Positions 55,194 through 64,000 are shown, counted from the first letter of the stretch. The stretch is 64,000 nt of DNA from Actinomyces sp. B33 (GCF_028437565.1 NZ_JAMRYR010000001.1:496001-560000), one strand, 5' to 3'. Numbers and translations: made by a program. Notes: a model not told the origin generated them from the sequence alone.

Positions 55194-55427
55194 TCACCTC
55201 AGATACTTGGTTCGGGCTGGGCGCATGGCGTGAGCGATGGCGATGACACCGTGCCACTCGATCACGCCGACTTCCACGAGGGTGCCGATTTCATCGGGGC
55301 CGATGAACATGGTCATCGAATCGTCTCGCACGAAATGGCGGACAGGAAAGCGCAGCGCATGGAGCACCGCCGAATTCGGGACACCGTGCCGAGAGGCGCT
55401 GCCGAGGATGATCGGTTCGGGCTCCAT
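55194..55427 (-). CDS. Putative toxin of a toxin-antitoxin pair (77 aa)
   Basis: Compact protein with the pattern SASRHGV...AVLHALRFPVR...TMFIGPDEIGTLVEVGVIEW...AIAHAMRPARTKYL. This is shared with small actinobacterial proteins annotated as BrnT/DUF4258-like toxins. Start at ATG 55427. An RNase-type toxin is suggested only by fold similarity. Antitoxin gene follows directly. The upstream 60 bases are AT-rich, fitting an autoregulated promoter. Confidence 0.6.
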   Translation of the reverse strand: MEPEPIILGSASRHGVPNSAVLHALRFPVRHFVRDDSMTMFIGPDEIGTLVEVGVIEWHGVIAIAHAMRPARTKYLR

Positions 55428-55552
55428 TCCACAAGTTTACTTGTCACAAGGGGGCTTGCCAAGCATCAGCGCGTCTTCCCCCACACCATGCCCCGGTGAA
55501 CTCTGAACCAGCTCGCGAGCGGCCGTGGACTACGCGTGTGAGAATCGCTCCC

Positions 55553-56416
55553 ATGAGCACGATCGCAGACGATCTCCCCTCCATCGCCGTCACCGGCGTC
55601 ACCGGGCGCGTCGGCGGCCTCGTCGCCCGTGCGCTCGCGGAAAGGGGAGTGCCGCAACGGCTCTTGGCCCGCTCCCCGCAGCGCGCCCCGGAACTGCCCG
55701 GCGCGCGCGTTATCGGCTGCGTCTACGAGGACTCGGCGCCCGCACGACAGGCCCTGGACGACGTCGATGTCCTCTTCATGGTCTCCGCCGGCGAGTCGGA
55801 GCGGCGGCGCGACGAACATCTCGGTTTCATCTCGGCCGCGCGGGCGAGCGGCGTTCGCCATGTCGTCTACCTCTCCTTCCTGGGGGCCGATGAAGACTCG
55901 ACTTTCACCCTGGCCCGCGACCACTGGGCGACAGAGGAGGCGATCAGAGCGTCGGGTATGACGTGGACGTTCTTGCGCGACAGCTTCTACCTTGATTTCT
56001 TCGCCGATCTTCCGGGCGAGGATGGGGTGATTCGGGGTCCTGCGGGTCGGGGCAGGTGCGCCGCCGTGGCTCGTTCGGATGCGGCGGCCGTGGCGGCACG
56101 AGTGATGATGGAGCCGTGGGCGTGGGAGCGTCGAACGCTGACGTTGACGGGGCCTCAGGCCCTGACGATGGACGAGGTCGCCGAGACGATCCACCGGGTC
56201 ACCGGTCGTCCGTGCTCCTTCCATGACGAGACGGTCGATGAGGCGTACGAGTCTCGACGGGCGTGGTCCGCCCCTCAGTGGCAGTACGACGCTTGGGTAT
56301 CGACCTACACGGCGATCCGTTCCGGTGAACTCGATGTCGTGACGGGCGACGTGGAGGAGGTACTCGGCAGGTCTCCCCTGTCGTTCGAGGATGTTCTGCG
56401 CCTGCGCGAACAATGA
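55553..56416 (+). CDS. NmrA-like NAD(P)-binding oxidoreductase/sensor (287 aa)
   Basis: Atypical short-chain dehydrogenase fold. The Rossmann motif is AVTGVTGRVGGLVARALAERG (residues about 11-31; GxxGxxG kept), then VDVLFMVSAGE and HVVYLSFLGADED. The catalytic Tyr-Lys pair is replaced (YLSFLGAD), as in NmrA and quinone reductase YtfG-like proteins. I start at ATG 55553; a frame to 55496 has no ribosome binding site. Reverts to genome-typical GC content, so it lies outside the acquired block. Confidence 0.85.
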   Translation: MSTIADDLPSIAVTGVTGRVGGLVARALAERGVPQRLLARSPQRAPELPGARVIGCVYEDSAPARQALDDVDVLFMVSAGESERRRDEHLGFISAARASGVRHVVYLSFLGADEDSTFTLARDHWATEEAIRASGMTWTFLRDSFYLDFFADLPGEDGVIRGPAGRGRCAAVARSDAAAVAARVMMEPWAWERRTLTLTGPQALTMDEVAETIHRVTGRPCSFHDETVDEAYESRRAWSAPQWQYDAWVSTYTAIRSGELDVVTGDVEEVLGRSPLSFEDVLRLREQ

Positions 56417-56509
56417 TCGGATAGGGGCGGCTGTGGCCGGGCACGGCGGTGAGAAGCCGCTCCTGAGATGTTTCTGCATCGGGCGGGGATGATCGACTCA
56501 TTAAAACTA

Positions 56510-56544
56510 TTGACTTTCGATAGGTATCGATCGATCATCGATAT
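56510..56544 (+). promoter_or_regulatory. Promoter and dyad operator of the DUF2975/XRE pair
   Basis: TTGACT (56510-56515) is a good -35. The inverted repeat TATCGAT-cgatc-ATCGATA (56525-56543) fills the space up to the ATG at 56545. The small XRE regulator two genes on is the likely ligand of this dyad. No ribosome binding site is seen, so the message may be leaderless. Confidence 0.6.
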
Positions 56545-57045
56545 ATGCGTTCGTGTGAGTATGAGCCCCGTCCCCCGCTGCCCCTGACGGCGGCGACCCA
56601 CCTCTGCCTCGGCGCCCTGGCGGTCCTCGGCCTCGCGGCGATCGCCCTCCTGCCCACGGTCTCCGCCCACATGGCCATCGCTCTGCCCGAGTACGCCGAC
56701 CTGCGCGCACCCCTCCTGGCCCTGGCGATCGGCGCGATCGTCCTGGCCCTCGTCGTCCTCGCCGTCATCGGCCTGCTCGTCCAGAGGATCCACCGGGGGG
56801 CCATTCTCGTCAGATCATCCCTGACATGGGTCGACGCGATGATCGCATCGTTCCTCGGCGGCGCCGCGATCGTCGTCGCCTCCGGCGCCGTCATCGACCG
56901 CGGTCAGGCCGGCAGCCCCTTCCTCCTCCTCGCCGAGGCCGCCGCCTTCGTCGTGATGATCGCCCTCGCCTGCCTGACCGGGGTCCTCCGATCGCTGCTG
57001 CGCCGATCGATCCTCATGCGCGACAAATTGGACGAGGTGATCTGA
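56545..57045 (+). CDS. DUF2975 membrane protein (166 aa)
   Basis: Four hydrophobic segments (near residues 20-45, 55-80, 95-115 and 125-150), the shape of DUF2975 proteins. They are usually paired with a YozG-like XRE regulator, as here, where the stop shares a base with the next start. Function unknown. A dyad operator lies directly upstream. Confidence 0.82.
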   Translation: MRSCEYEPRPPLPLTAATHLCLGALAVLGLAAIALLPTVSAHMAIALPEYADLRAPLLALAIGAIVLALVVLAVIGLLVQRIHRGAILVRSSLTWVDAMIASFLGGAAIVVASGAVIDRGQAGSPFLLLAEAAAFVVMIALACLTGVLRSLLRRSILMRDKLDEVI

Positions 57046-57293
57046 TGGGCATTCGGATCACCCTCGATCGCCTCCTCGTCGAGAGGGGCATGGGCGTCGG
57101 CGAGTTCGCCCAGAGGGTCGGCATCACCCCCGCCAATGTCGCGGTCCTCAAGAACGGGCGCGCGAAGGCCGTCAGGTTCTCCACCCTCGACGCCATGTGC
57201 CGGGTCCTCGAATGCCAGCCCGGGGATCTCATCCGCTACGAGGAGGATCGGGACGGGAGTCGAACAGAGCCGATGTGGACAAATGATGAATAA
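57045..57293 (+). CDS. XRE-family small regulator, YozG-like (82 aa)
   Basis: One Cro/CI helix-turn-helix: ITLDRLLVERGMGVGEFAQRVGITPANVAVLKNG, then FSTLDAMCRVLECQPGDLIRYE. The pattern matches YozG-type regulators, which accompany DUF2975 genes. ATG 57045 overlaps the upstream stop by one base. Probably represses its own operon through TATCGAT dyads. Confidence 0.88.
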   Translation: MGIRITLDRLLVERGMGVGEFAQRVGITPANVAVLKNGRAKAVRFSTLDAMCRVLECQPGDLIRYEEDRDGSRTEPMWTNDE

Positions 57294-57358
57294 CTCCTGC
57301 ACAAGGATGAAGAGTGTGGAACACTGGAATCGTTGATCCCACTAGTCAGGAGCACATC

Positions 57359-57616
57359 ATGGGAATCCTTGCATACCTCATCCTCGGCCTCATCGCCGGT
57401 GCCATCGCCAAGCTCATCATGCCCGGCGAGCAGGGCGGCGGCTGGTTCGTCACGATGATCCTCGGCGTCGTCGGCGCCATCCTCGGCGGCTGGCTCGGCA
57501 ACATGATCTTCAACGTCGGCCTGGAGAACTTCTGGTCCATCCAGACCTGGGTCGTCGCCATCATCGGCTCGCTTATCGTCCTCCTGATCTACGGATTCGT
57601 CACCAAGAGGAAGTGA
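57359..57616 (+). CDS. GlsB/YeaQ/YmgE-family stress membrane protein (85 aa)
   Basis: Small Gly-rich membrane protein with three helices: ILAYLILGLIAGAIAKLIMPG, GGGWFVTMILGVVGAILGGWLG and TWVVAIIGSLIVLLIYGF. The motif GxxAGxxAKxxMPG is that of the family. AGGAG before the ATG at 57359. Followed by a strong terminator. Linked to general stress in other bacteria. Confidence 0.92.
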   Translation: MGILAYLILGLIAGAIAKLIMPGEQGGGWFVTMILGVVGAILGGWLGNMIFNVGLENFWSIQTWVVAIIGSLIVLLIYGFVTKRK

Positions 57617-57623
57617 TCCGGCC

Positions 57624-57654
57624 GGCTCCCGCACCGCACCCCGGTGCGGGAGCC
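57624..57654 (+). terminator. Terminator hairpin after the GlsB-like gene
   Basis: Perfect 13-bp stem GGCTCCCGCACCG / CGGTGCGGGAGCC with a 5-base loop, seven bases after the stop codon. No T tract, as is common in this genome. Confidence 0.85.
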
Positions 57655-57997
57655 CTGAACGACTCGCTTACGGCGCCCCCGTCCCGATCCCATCGGCGAC
57701 GGGGGCTCGTCGTTCCCGGGTTCTGGCCCCTCGCGCACGGGCCGCTCGCACGCCGCCAGACGGGTGCGGTGATGCGGTAGGCGCTCGCCCCTCGCTGATG
57801 CCGCGGACCATCACCGCCACCCCACCCCACCCCGGGGCCGTCCGTCGAGCACCACCTCATCCCGCTGACCGCCCACGAACGCCCGGCACGCGCCCCACCG
57901 GCCTCCCGATGCCATCGCGGAACCGCCGACCGACGACCACGGACTCTGGTCGCGCTGAGGGGCTCTCACCGCCCGACGGACGCCGGACCCGGGCCGA
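57655..57997. other. Intergenic, no gene seen
   Basis: 343 bases between two convergent transcription units. GC-rich frames here show no homology or ribosome binding site. Confidence 0.4.
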
Positions 57998-58855
57998 TCA
58001 ATCGGCCCTGGCCTCGTCGGCGAAGACCACTCCCGCCACGAGCAGCGTCGTCCCCGTCCCGATCATCGCCCCGGCGACCACATCGGAGAACCAATGGGCC
58101 CCCACGTACATGCGCGACACCGCGATCAGCGCCGTCAAACCCACGCCCACCGCCCACGCCGCCCCCACGAGGCGCCGAGGCCCCCCGAGGCGACGCGCCG
58201 ACCGCATGCGCGCCAGGATGACCAGGCACACCGCCAGCGTCGCCGCCGCCGTCGTGTGCCCCGACGGGAACGAATGCGAATGCTCGACGACGAGACGATC
58301 GACCTCGGGAGGCCGCAGCCGCTCGACGCCGAGCTTGATGACCGCCGTCACCACGGCCGACAGGGCCATCGACGCCGGGATCAGCACGCCCTGACGGCGC
58401 GACCCGGTCCCCCGTGAGACCAGCGCCCCCACCGCCAGCGCCCACACGACGCACACACTCGGGGCGAACACTGCCGTCACCGTCCGCATGAGGACCGTCA
58501 GCGCCTCGGACCGCACCGACAGGAAAGCGCGGAAGACCCGCAGATCCCAGGCGACCACCGCATCCGCGAGCGTCACCGGGCTCAGCACGAGCACGAGGAC
58601 GAGCAGACCGGCGCCGACCCCGATCCTGCGCGCGCCCAACGACCCGGCCACCCCCAGGAGGGCTCCCGGACTCGACTCCGGACCGCCGGCGCTCCGGCCA
58701 CGCACCTCCCGCCCGGCCTCGGCCCCAGTCCCGGCGCCCGCCCCGCTCAGGCACGGCCCCTGGCGGGGCCCGGAGTCGACGAGCTCCAGCCCCGCACCGG
58801 CCCGGGTGCCCTCATCGGCGCGCGGGGCGCGCCGCGGATCGTGGACAGAACTCAT
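57998..58855 (-). CDS. PAP2-family phosphatase, membrane-bound (285 aa)
   Basis: Lipid-phosphate or undecaprenyl-pyrophosphate-type phosphatase. All three active-site motifs are present: KLGVERLRPP (KxxxxxxRP), FPSGHTT (PSGH) and SRMYVGAHWFSDVVAG (SRxxxxxHxxxD). Six membrane helices. A polar N-terminal stretch of about 75 residues (MSSVHDPRRAPRADEGTRAG...) is extra and Gly-rich. ATG 58855 is preceded by GAGGAGCCC. UppP-like recycling of the wall lipid carrier is possible but not shown. Confidence 0.9.
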   Translation of the reverse strand: MSSVHDPRRAPRADEGTRAGAGLELVDSGPRQGPCLSGAGAGTGAEAGREVRGRSAGGPESSPGALLGVAGSLGARRIGVGAGLLVLVLVLSPVTLADAVVAWDLRVFRAFLSVRSEALTVLMRTVTAVFAPSVCVVWALAVGALVSRGTGSRRQGVLIPASMALSAVVTAVIKLGVERLRPPEVDRLVVEHSHSFPSGHTTAAATLAVCLVILARMRSARRLGGPRRLVGAAWAVGVGLTALIAVSRMYVGAHWFSDVVAGAMIGTGTTLLVAGVVFADEARAD

Positions 58856-58974
58856 CGGGCTCCTCGGGTCGCGTGTCGTGCGACCACCGTATCCGACCCG
58901 GCTGCGTCCCGCCGCAGGAGACCAGCCCCACTCCGGGCCGCCGCCGCTTCTACGCCGCCGATCATCCTCACCCC

Positions 58975-60063
58975 TCACCGGGTGAGGAGCACCCCGGCGT
59001 ATCCGGTGACGGCCACGACGAGGGTCGTCGCCCCCGCGACGACGAAGGGCCGGGGTCCCACGGCGACGAAGTCCCGGATCCTCACCCCCGTCCCCAGGGC
59101 GAACATCGCCGCCGCGAGCAGGCCCGTCTGGATCGGCTTGAGCGCCCCCAGGACGCCGACGGGCACCAGCCCCGTCCACCGCAGGGCGACCATCGCGATG
59201 AACCCGAGGACGAACAGCGGCATGATCGGCGGGAGCCTGCCGCCCTCGGTCCCCATGCCGTCGACCGCGCGCCCGCGGGACACCGCCGACCGGCGCCACA
59301 GGCCGATGGCCGCCATGACCGGGGCGAGCATGAGGACCCGGGCGAGCTTGACGACGACCGCGCCCGACAGCGCCTCCTGCGAGATCGATCCGCCGATGGC
59401 GACGACCTGCGCGACCTCGTGGACGGAGGACCCGGCCCACAGCCCCGTCATCATCGGGTCGAGGCCCGCGAGGGCCCCGACGGCGGGCACGACCGGGATC
59501 ATCAGCGTCCCGAAGATCACGACGAGGGCGACCGCGGTGACGACCTCCTCCCGGTCCTCCGTCTCGATGACCCCGTCGACGGCGGCGACCGCGGCCGCCC
59601 CGCAGATCGAGAAGCCCCCGGCGATGAGCAGCGACTGGGTGAGGGACATGCGCAACCACCGGCCGATGAGCAGGGCCGCGCAGAACCCGACGAGGACGAC
59701 GGCGACGACGACGAGGACCATCCCCGCGCCCAGGGCGACGATGTCGGCGACGACCAGTTGGAGCCCGAGGAGGACCACTCCGGCGCGCAGGAGCCGCTTC
59801 GAGGCGAACGCCAGGCCCGGGTCGAGGCGCGTCGGCAGGCGCAGCGCGTTGCGCGCGACGACGCCGAGGACGATCGCCACGAGGAGCGCGGAGACGGTCG
59901 GCGCGAGGGCGTTGACCGTCAGGGAGGCGGCGACGGCCGCGGCGCACACCGCCAGGCCCGGCAGGAGCCGGGATGCGGACGGGGCCGGGGTCGGGGTGGG
60001 AGCGGAGGTGGGTTCCGGTGTCAGGGCCGGTCGGGAGGCGGGGGAGGCGGGGGCGTCGGGCAT
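58975..60063 (-). CDS. YeiH/YadS-like putative sulfate or anion exporter (362 aa)
   Basis: Conserved hypothetical UPF0324/YeiH family: ten or so membrane helices with LLVAIVLGVVARNALRLP, FCAALLIGRWLRMSLTQSLLIAGG and SICGAAAVAAVDGVI (the family's SICGxSA motif), and VHEVAQVVAIG. A Pro/Ala-rich N-terminus (residues 1-30) precedes the first helix. Start taken at ATG 60063; a frame to 60105 is possible. Ribosome binding site weak. It stands alone between the PAP2 and trxB units. Confidence 0.88.
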   Translation of the reverse strand: MPDAPASPASRPALTPEPTSAPTPTPAPSASRLLPGLAVCAAAVAASLTVNALAPTVSALLVAIVLGVVARNALRLPTRLDPGLAFASKRLLRAGVVLLGLQLVVADIVALGAGMVLVVVAVVLVGFCAALLIGRWLRMSLTQSLLIAGGFSICGAAAVAAVDGVIETEDREEVVTAVALVVIFGTLMIPVVPAVGALAGLDPMMTGLWAGSSVHEVAQVVAIGGSISQEALSGAVVVKLARVLMLAPVMAAIGLWRRSAVSRGRAVDGMGTEGGRLPPIMPLFVLGFIAMVALRWTGLVPVGVLGALKPIQTGLLAAAMFALGTGVRIRDFVAVGPRPFVVAGATTLVVAVTGYAGVLLTR

Positions 60064-60382
60064 GGGGTCACCGTATGCCCGGACGGCTCTGCGGCGTGGG
60101 ACCATCGCCCCGAGGGCCCGAGGTCGCGCTCATGCGGGGAGGGGCCGCGGAGGTCATCGGGCCACGGCTACCGGGTCGAGTGCTTCATGCCATGCGGGGA
60201 CGCGCCCGGCCCTCGCCGAGGCGCGCACCGATGCCCGTGCCGCCGTGCCCGGGGGAATCGGCCGCTCGTCGTGGGCGGCGGAGCGGATCCGCACGGCGCC
60301 CGCCTGCGACCAGCGGATGAGGCGCCCGGTGAAGGGTGGGGACGCGGAAGCGGCGGGACGCCCGCCGGGCCGGCGCCGGAAC
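60064..60382. other. Intergenic, no gene seen
   Basis: 319 bases between the YeiH-like start and the trxB terminator. Frames on both strands are Arg/Pro-rich shadows. No trxA gene is present here, although trxA normally follows trxB in actinobacteria. Confidence 0.4.
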
Positions 60383-60440
60383 CGCCGCCGCGGGGCCCGC
60401 CGCGCTGGGACGAGAACAGTCCCCATGCGGGCCCCGCGGC
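60383..60440 (-). terminator. Terminator hairpin after trxB
   Basis: Perfect 16-bp arms CCGCCGCGGGGCCCGC (60383-60398) and GCGGGCCCCGCGGCGG (60425-60440) with a 26-base loop, ten bases past the trxB stop. Confidence 0.8.
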
Positions 60441-60449
60441 GGTCGTCCG

Positions 60450-61499
60450 TCAGTCGTCGAGGGCTGCCAGGTAGCGCTCGGCGTCCAGAGCCGCGCGGCA
60501 GCCCGAGCCGGCCGCCGTGATCGCCTGGCGGTACGTGTGGTCGACGGCGTCGCCGCAGGCGAACACCCCCGGGGCGCTCGTGCGCGTCGACGGCTCCTCC
60601 ACCCTGATGTACCCGGCGTCGTCGAGATCCACCTGGTCGCGCAGGAAACCGGTGCGCGGCAGGTGCCCGATGGCGACGAACACGCCGTCGACGTCGAGGA
60701 CCGACTGCGAGCCGTCGACCGTGCTCGTCAACAGCAGCCCCGACACCGACTCGTCGCCCTGGACCTCGGCGACCGTCGAATTCCACGCGAAATCGATCTT
60801 CGGGTTGTTCAGGGCCCGATCCGCCATGACCTTCGAGGCGCGCAGCTCGTCGCGGCGGTGGACCACCGTCACCCGGGACGCGAAATTCGTCAGGAACGTC
60901 GCCTCCTCCATCGCCGAGTCCCCGCCGCCGACGACCGCCAGGCGCTTATCGCGGAAGAAGAACCCGTCGCAGGTCGCGCAGTAGGAGACCCCGCGGCCCG
61001 ACAGCTCCTCCTCGCCGGGCACGCCCATGTGCCGGTACTCCGAGCCGGTCGCCAGGATCACCGCGCGGGCGTAGAGCACCTCGTCGTCGACGGCCACCGC
61101 CTTGACGGGGCCGTCCAGGTTGACGGCCGTCACGTCCTCGAAACGGATGTCCGCCCCGAACCGCTCGGCCTGGGCGCGCATCCGCTCCATGAGGTCGGGC
61201 CCCTGGACGCCCTCGGGGAACCCCGGGAAGTTCTCGACCTCCGTCGTGTTCATCAGGGCGCCGCCGGCGCTCACCGCGCCCGCGAGGACCACGGGCGCCA
61301 GGCCCGCGCGCGCCGTGTAGATCGCCGCGGTGTAGCCCGCCGGTCCCGAGCCGACGACGACGACCTCGTGGATCGTCGCCCCCTCGGGAGGCTGGGCGCT
61401 CGGACGGGCGACGGTCGCCGCGGCCGCCGCCTCGGCGGGCGCCGCCTGATCGGAGGGGCCGGGGACGGACAGGAGGGAGTTGAGCACGGGAATGGTCAT
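60450..61499 (-). CDS. trxB: Thioredoxin-disulfide reductase (349 aa)
   Basis: Keeps thioredoxin reduced with NADPH. FAD motif [16 protein letters not shown] (near residue 45), redox pair CATC in [16 protein letters not shown] motif [12 protein letters not shown], and C-terminal FAD motif [22 protein letters not shown]. An N-terminal extension of about 40 Ala/Pro-rich residues precedes the FAD motif; the true start could be later, but no better ribosome binding site is visible. Downstream of murJ on the same strand. Confidence 0.95.
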   Translation of the reverse strand: MTIPVLNSLLSVPGPSDQAAPAEAAAAATVARPSAQPPEGATIHEVVVVGSGPAGYTAAIYTARAGLAPVVLAGAVSAGGALMNTTEVENFPGFPEGVQGPDLMERMRAQAERFGADIRFEDVTAVNLDGPVKAVAVDDEVLYARAVILATGSEYRHMGVPGEEELSGRGVSYCATCDGFFFRDKRLAVVGGGDSAMEEATFLTNFASRVTVVHRRDELRASKVMADRALNNPKIDFAWNSTVAEVQGDESVSGLLLTSTVDGSQSVLDVDGVFVAIGHLPRTGFLRDQVDLDDAGYIRVEEPSTRTSAPGVFACGDAVDHTYRQAITAAGSGCRAALDAERYLAALDD

Positions 61500-61520
61500 G
61501 GCGATCCAATCTGGGGTCGG

Positions 61521-61561
61521 CCCCGCGGCTCCGGCCGTCGCAGCAGGACGGCCGCGCGGGG
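61521..61561 (-). terminator. Two-tier hairpin between murJ and trxB
   Basis: Outer CCCCGCG / CGCGGGG and inner CGGCCGTC / GACGGCCG arms, with four unpaired bases on one side only, seven-base loop. Begins eight bases after the murJ stop. trxB may still be transcribed by read-through or from its own promoter. Confidence 0.7.
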
Positions 61562-61569
61562 TGCGGCGG

Positions 61570-64000
61570 TTATTGAACGGTCAGCTCGTAGATCCACGCC
61601 CACGCGTTCCCGTCGACGGACACCGGCAGCGACCTGAAGGACAGGGCGATGGCATCCGCCGTCACGGGCTCGGGCAGGGCGATCTGCGTCGACTCGCTCA
61701 ACGCCGACGTCGTCAGTTCTGTTCCACCTCGCGGGTTCGACGTGTCCGACACCGCTTTGACGACGATCTCGCCGCCCTGGGTCGTCGGATCCATCTGGAG
61801 GGACACCGACGAGACGGTCGCGGTCTCCTGGAGCTTGACGAGGATCGTCACGCTCGTCTCATCGCGGAACTGGTTGAGGTCGTACCAGCGCGACCGCCAC
61901 GACGTCTGAGGATTCGCGTCGATCATGTTGACGGCCAGGTCCTCGTGATCCCCGCCGTCGTCGTTCCACGACAGGACCGACACCGAGGAGATCACCGGCG
62001 CCGCATAAGCGGGCTGCTCCTCGACGACCGCGTCCGACTGAGAGCCCGACTGGGCGGCGGCCGACTGCGCGGCGGCGATCGACTGGGCCAGGTCGATGTC
62101 GGTGACCGGCGACAGCGCCGTCGCTGTGGCCCAGACTCCGGCGACGACGACGAGGCCGGCGGCGAACACGAGGGTCGGCGTCGTCGGGTCGATGAGGCGG
62201 CGCCCCTGGGAGTCGCGCGGAGCCTCCGCGTCCCCGTCGGCGGCCGGGGCATCGGCGGCCGGGGCATTGGCGCCCGGGCGGATGACGCGGGGGATCGCGA
62301 CGGTGGGGGCCGTATCCGCCCCGATGGCCCGCGCTCCCCCGGCGACCGGCCGATCCGCCCGGCTGTCGTCGAGGTCGTCGGGCGGTGGGGGCGGCATCGT
62401 CAGAGCATCGGCCCCCCCGCCGCCGGAGGCCCCCCGGCCCAGGCGGGCCGCCCAAGCGGACAGGACCGCTCCCGCGCCGCCGACCCACGCCGAGGCCCGC
62501 CCGCTCAGGGGCGCCGGCGCGCCGGCCCCGTCCTGCGCGGGGGCCGCCCCGTCGTCGAAGATCTCATCGAAGCCCGGGACCCGCTCGGAGTCGTGGGAAT
62601 CCTTGTCTGGCGCCGCCGAGTCGTCGACGCCCAGCTCATCATCGCGATCCATGCGACTCCTCTCCGTGGACGATCCCCGGCCATTATCCCGGTCCTGGTC
62701 CCGAATCGGCGCAGCCGGCTCGGCGAGGAGCCCCACCAGCGGCCCGGGAAGGCGCAGGCGCACGAGCAGCGGGCGGATCGTGCGCGCCGACTCGACGGGG
62801 GACACGACCCGCATCGCCGCCATGTAGACGACCGACGCGACGACGCCGACGAGCACCATCTTGCCCGTCGCCGCCGCGAACCTCGCGAGATTCGACTCGA
62901 TCCCCGTCTCGATGCCGACGACCCACAGGGCCCCCAGGGCGACGACGCCGGCGATCGCCGCGCACACCAGGTACGCCGAGTACGAGCGCAGAACCGCCTC
63001 GCGGTCGACGAAGCGGTTGCGCCTCGCGACCCAGACGACGGCGACGACCCCCTGGACGAGCCGGCAGGCCGTCTCCCCCAGGGCCGCCCCGATGACCCAC
63101 CACTGGGCGCCCGTCAGCGCGTACATCGACCAGCCGACGACGACCTGGAGGAGGGTCGGCCCGATCCCCATGAGGAACACCGGGCGCACGTCCTCGTAGG
63201 CGAAGAAGACCCGCTGGCTCATGAGGACCATGCCCGTCGACGCCACGCCCGGCATGAGCGCCGCCAGGACCCACGCGTAGGCGGCGACGATCCCCTGGTC
63301 GGACTGGGAGAACAGGACCATCTGCATCATCGGCATCGCGCCGGCCATGAGGATCGCCGCGGCCAGGAGCGTCAGCGACGTGATCGTCCGCACGCCCAGG
63401 TGGTAGGAGGACGCCACCCCCCGGTCGTCGTCGTCGGCGACCGCCGCCGCCATGCGCGTGAAGATCGCGGTCGTCAACGACACGGTGATGACCGACTGGG
63501 GGACCATGAAGATCATGAAGGCCGTCGCGTAGGCGTTGACGCCGGCGATCAGCGGGTCGTGGGCCTTCGCGTAGGCGTCGGCCAGGGCCGCGATGTTGTT
63601 CGTCGACAGAACGCCGATCTGACTGACCCCCAGCGTGGCGAACGTCCACCCGGCGACCGTCGACACCGACCCGAACGACGTCCCCCGGAATCGGAAGTCC
63701 GGGCGGAAGGACACGCCCGAGTGGCGCATGGGGATCAGGAGGAACAGGGCCTGGCAGACGACACCCAGGGTCGCCGACCCGGCGAGGACCCAGAACTGGG
63801 GGCCCGACAGATCGGTGACGTCGATGCGCACGTCCTGCGAGCCCCACACGCCGATGAAGACCGCCAGCCCGGCGATGCCGACGATGTTGTTGACGACCGG
63901 GGCCCACATGTACGGGCCGAACACGCCCCGGGCGTTGAGGAGCTCGCCGAGGAGGTTGTACAGGCCGTAGAAGAAGATCTGCGGCAGGCACAGGAACGCG
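61570..64000 (-). CDS. murJ: Lipid II flippase MurJ with extracytoplasmic C-terminal domain, partial
   Basis: MviN/MurJ-family flippase; the N-terminus lies beyond the right edge (the frame stays open to 63999). Visible: [31 protein letters not shown], many membrane helices, and [19 protein letters not shown]. After the flippase core comes a 150-residue acidic, Ala/Asp-rich cytoplasmic stretch. An extra membrane helix ([20 protein letters not shown]) then leads to a discoidin-like extracytoplasmic domain ending YELTVQ. Mycobacterial MviN also has a C-terminal extracellular domain after a pseudokinase. No pseudokinase is recognisable here. Confidence 0.92.
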   Translation of the reverse strand, partial: AFLCLPQIFFYGLYNLLGELLNARGVFGPYMWAPVVNNIVGIAGLAVFIGVWGSQDVRIDVTDLSGPQFWVLAGSATLGVVCQALFLLIPMRHSGVSFRPDFRFRGTSFGSVSTVAGWTFATLGVSQIGVLSTNNIAALADAYAKAHDPLIAGVNAYATAFMIFMVPQSVITVSLTTAIFTRMAAAVADDDDRGVASSYHLGVRTITSLTLLAAAILMAGAMPMMQMVLFSQSDQGIVAAYAWVLAALMPGVASTGMVLMSQRVFFAYEDVRPVFLMGIGPTLLQVVVGWSMYALTGAQWWVIGAALGETACRLVQGVVAVVWVARRNRFVDREAVLRSYSAYLVCAAIAGVVALGALWVVGIETGIESNLARFAAATGKMVLVGVVASVVYMAAMRVVSPVESARTIRPLLVRLRLPGPLVGLLAEPAAPIRDQDRDNGRGSSTERSRMDRDDELGVDDSAAPDKDSHDSERVPGFDEIFDDGAAPAQDGAGAPAPLSGRASAWVGGAGAVLSAWAARLGRGASGGGGADALTMPPPPPDDLDDSRADRPVAGGARAIGADTAPTVAIPRVIRPGANAPAADAPAADGDAEAPRDSQGRRLIDPTTPTLVFAAGLVVVAGVWATATALSPVTDIDLAQSIAAAQSAAAQSGSQSDAVVEEQPAYAAPVISSVSVLSWNDDGGDHEDLAVNMIDANPQTSWRSRWYDLNQFRDETSVTILVKLQETATVSSVSLQMDPTTQGGEIVVKAVSDTSNPRGGTELTTSALSESTQIALPEPVTADAIALSFRSLPVSVDGNAWAWIYELTVQ

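Noticed and set aside
48486-55600. Direct repeat of the tRNA-Ala 3' end as an att site
   Set aside because: No second copy of the T-arm/acceptor sequence was found up to 55.6 kb, so I do not claim attL/attR.

Overview
The window is the origin-proximal region of a high-GC Gram-positive chromosome. The order rsmG-khpB-yidC-yidD-rnpA-rpmH-dnaA-dnaN-recF-dciA-gyrB-gyrA, then a DUF3566 gene, a DLW-39 micro-ORF and tRNA-Ile/tRNA-Ala, is that of Actinobacteria. The anchored-repeat ABC transporter cluster, many GTG starts and several actinobacterial-only families suggest an Actinomyces/Schaalia-like member of the Actinomycetaceae. The family placement is inference.

Left arm (1-12.9 kb): two divergent, similarly built ribose/AI-2-type ABC import operons. 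The first (minus strand, 1-4.1 kb) runs off the left edge. The second (plus strand, 7.3-12.6 kb) ends with a 6-phospho-3-hexuloisomerase-like SIS gene. A TipA-type MerR regulator and a ROK repressor lie between them. In both operons a strong hairpin separates the lipoprotein gene from the ATPase gene.

12.9-22.05 kb: a minus-strand cluster for an anchored-repeat metal ABC transporter: a LAxTG-anchored 1,579-aa surface protein, a ZnuA-like binding protein with an inserted repeat, a membrane-anchored repeat protein, an ATPase and a permease. It sits behind a Fur/Zur-like palindrome, and most repeats carry an HxH motif. This is the most interesting system in the window.

22.3-29.4 kb: an MgtC-like gene, an internally deleted Fic pseudogene beside an AlbA_2/GHKL gene that starts in a perfect palindrome, a PLP aminotransferase, a D-Ala-D-Ala-ligase-like gene and a HAD hydrolase.

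29.5-48.6 kb: the replication and segregation core. parB and parA are separated by 1.55 kb holding most of a parS cluster (one parS inside a 36-bp perfect palindrome), a decayed transposase and an inverted truncated copy of the parA 5' end. DnaA-box clusters lie upstream of dnaA and, more weakly, between dnaA and dnaN, where there is also a 71-nt composite hairpin.

48.6-55.4 kb: an AT-richer block directly after tRNA-Ala: a GntR/UTRA regulator, a ferric/sugar-phosphate-type ABC importer and an inositol-monophosphatase-family enzyme. A frameshifted IS5-type remnant and a toxin-antitoxin-like pair follow. It looks horizontally acquired.

55.5-64 kb: an NmrA-like oxidoreductase, a DUF2975/XRE pair, a GlsB/YeaQ protein, a PAP2 phosphatase, a YeiH-type exporter, trxB and murJ (cut by the right edge; extracytoplasmic C-terminal domain). 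In many actinobacteria trxB-murJ lie on the parB side of the origin, so their position here suggests a rearrangement.
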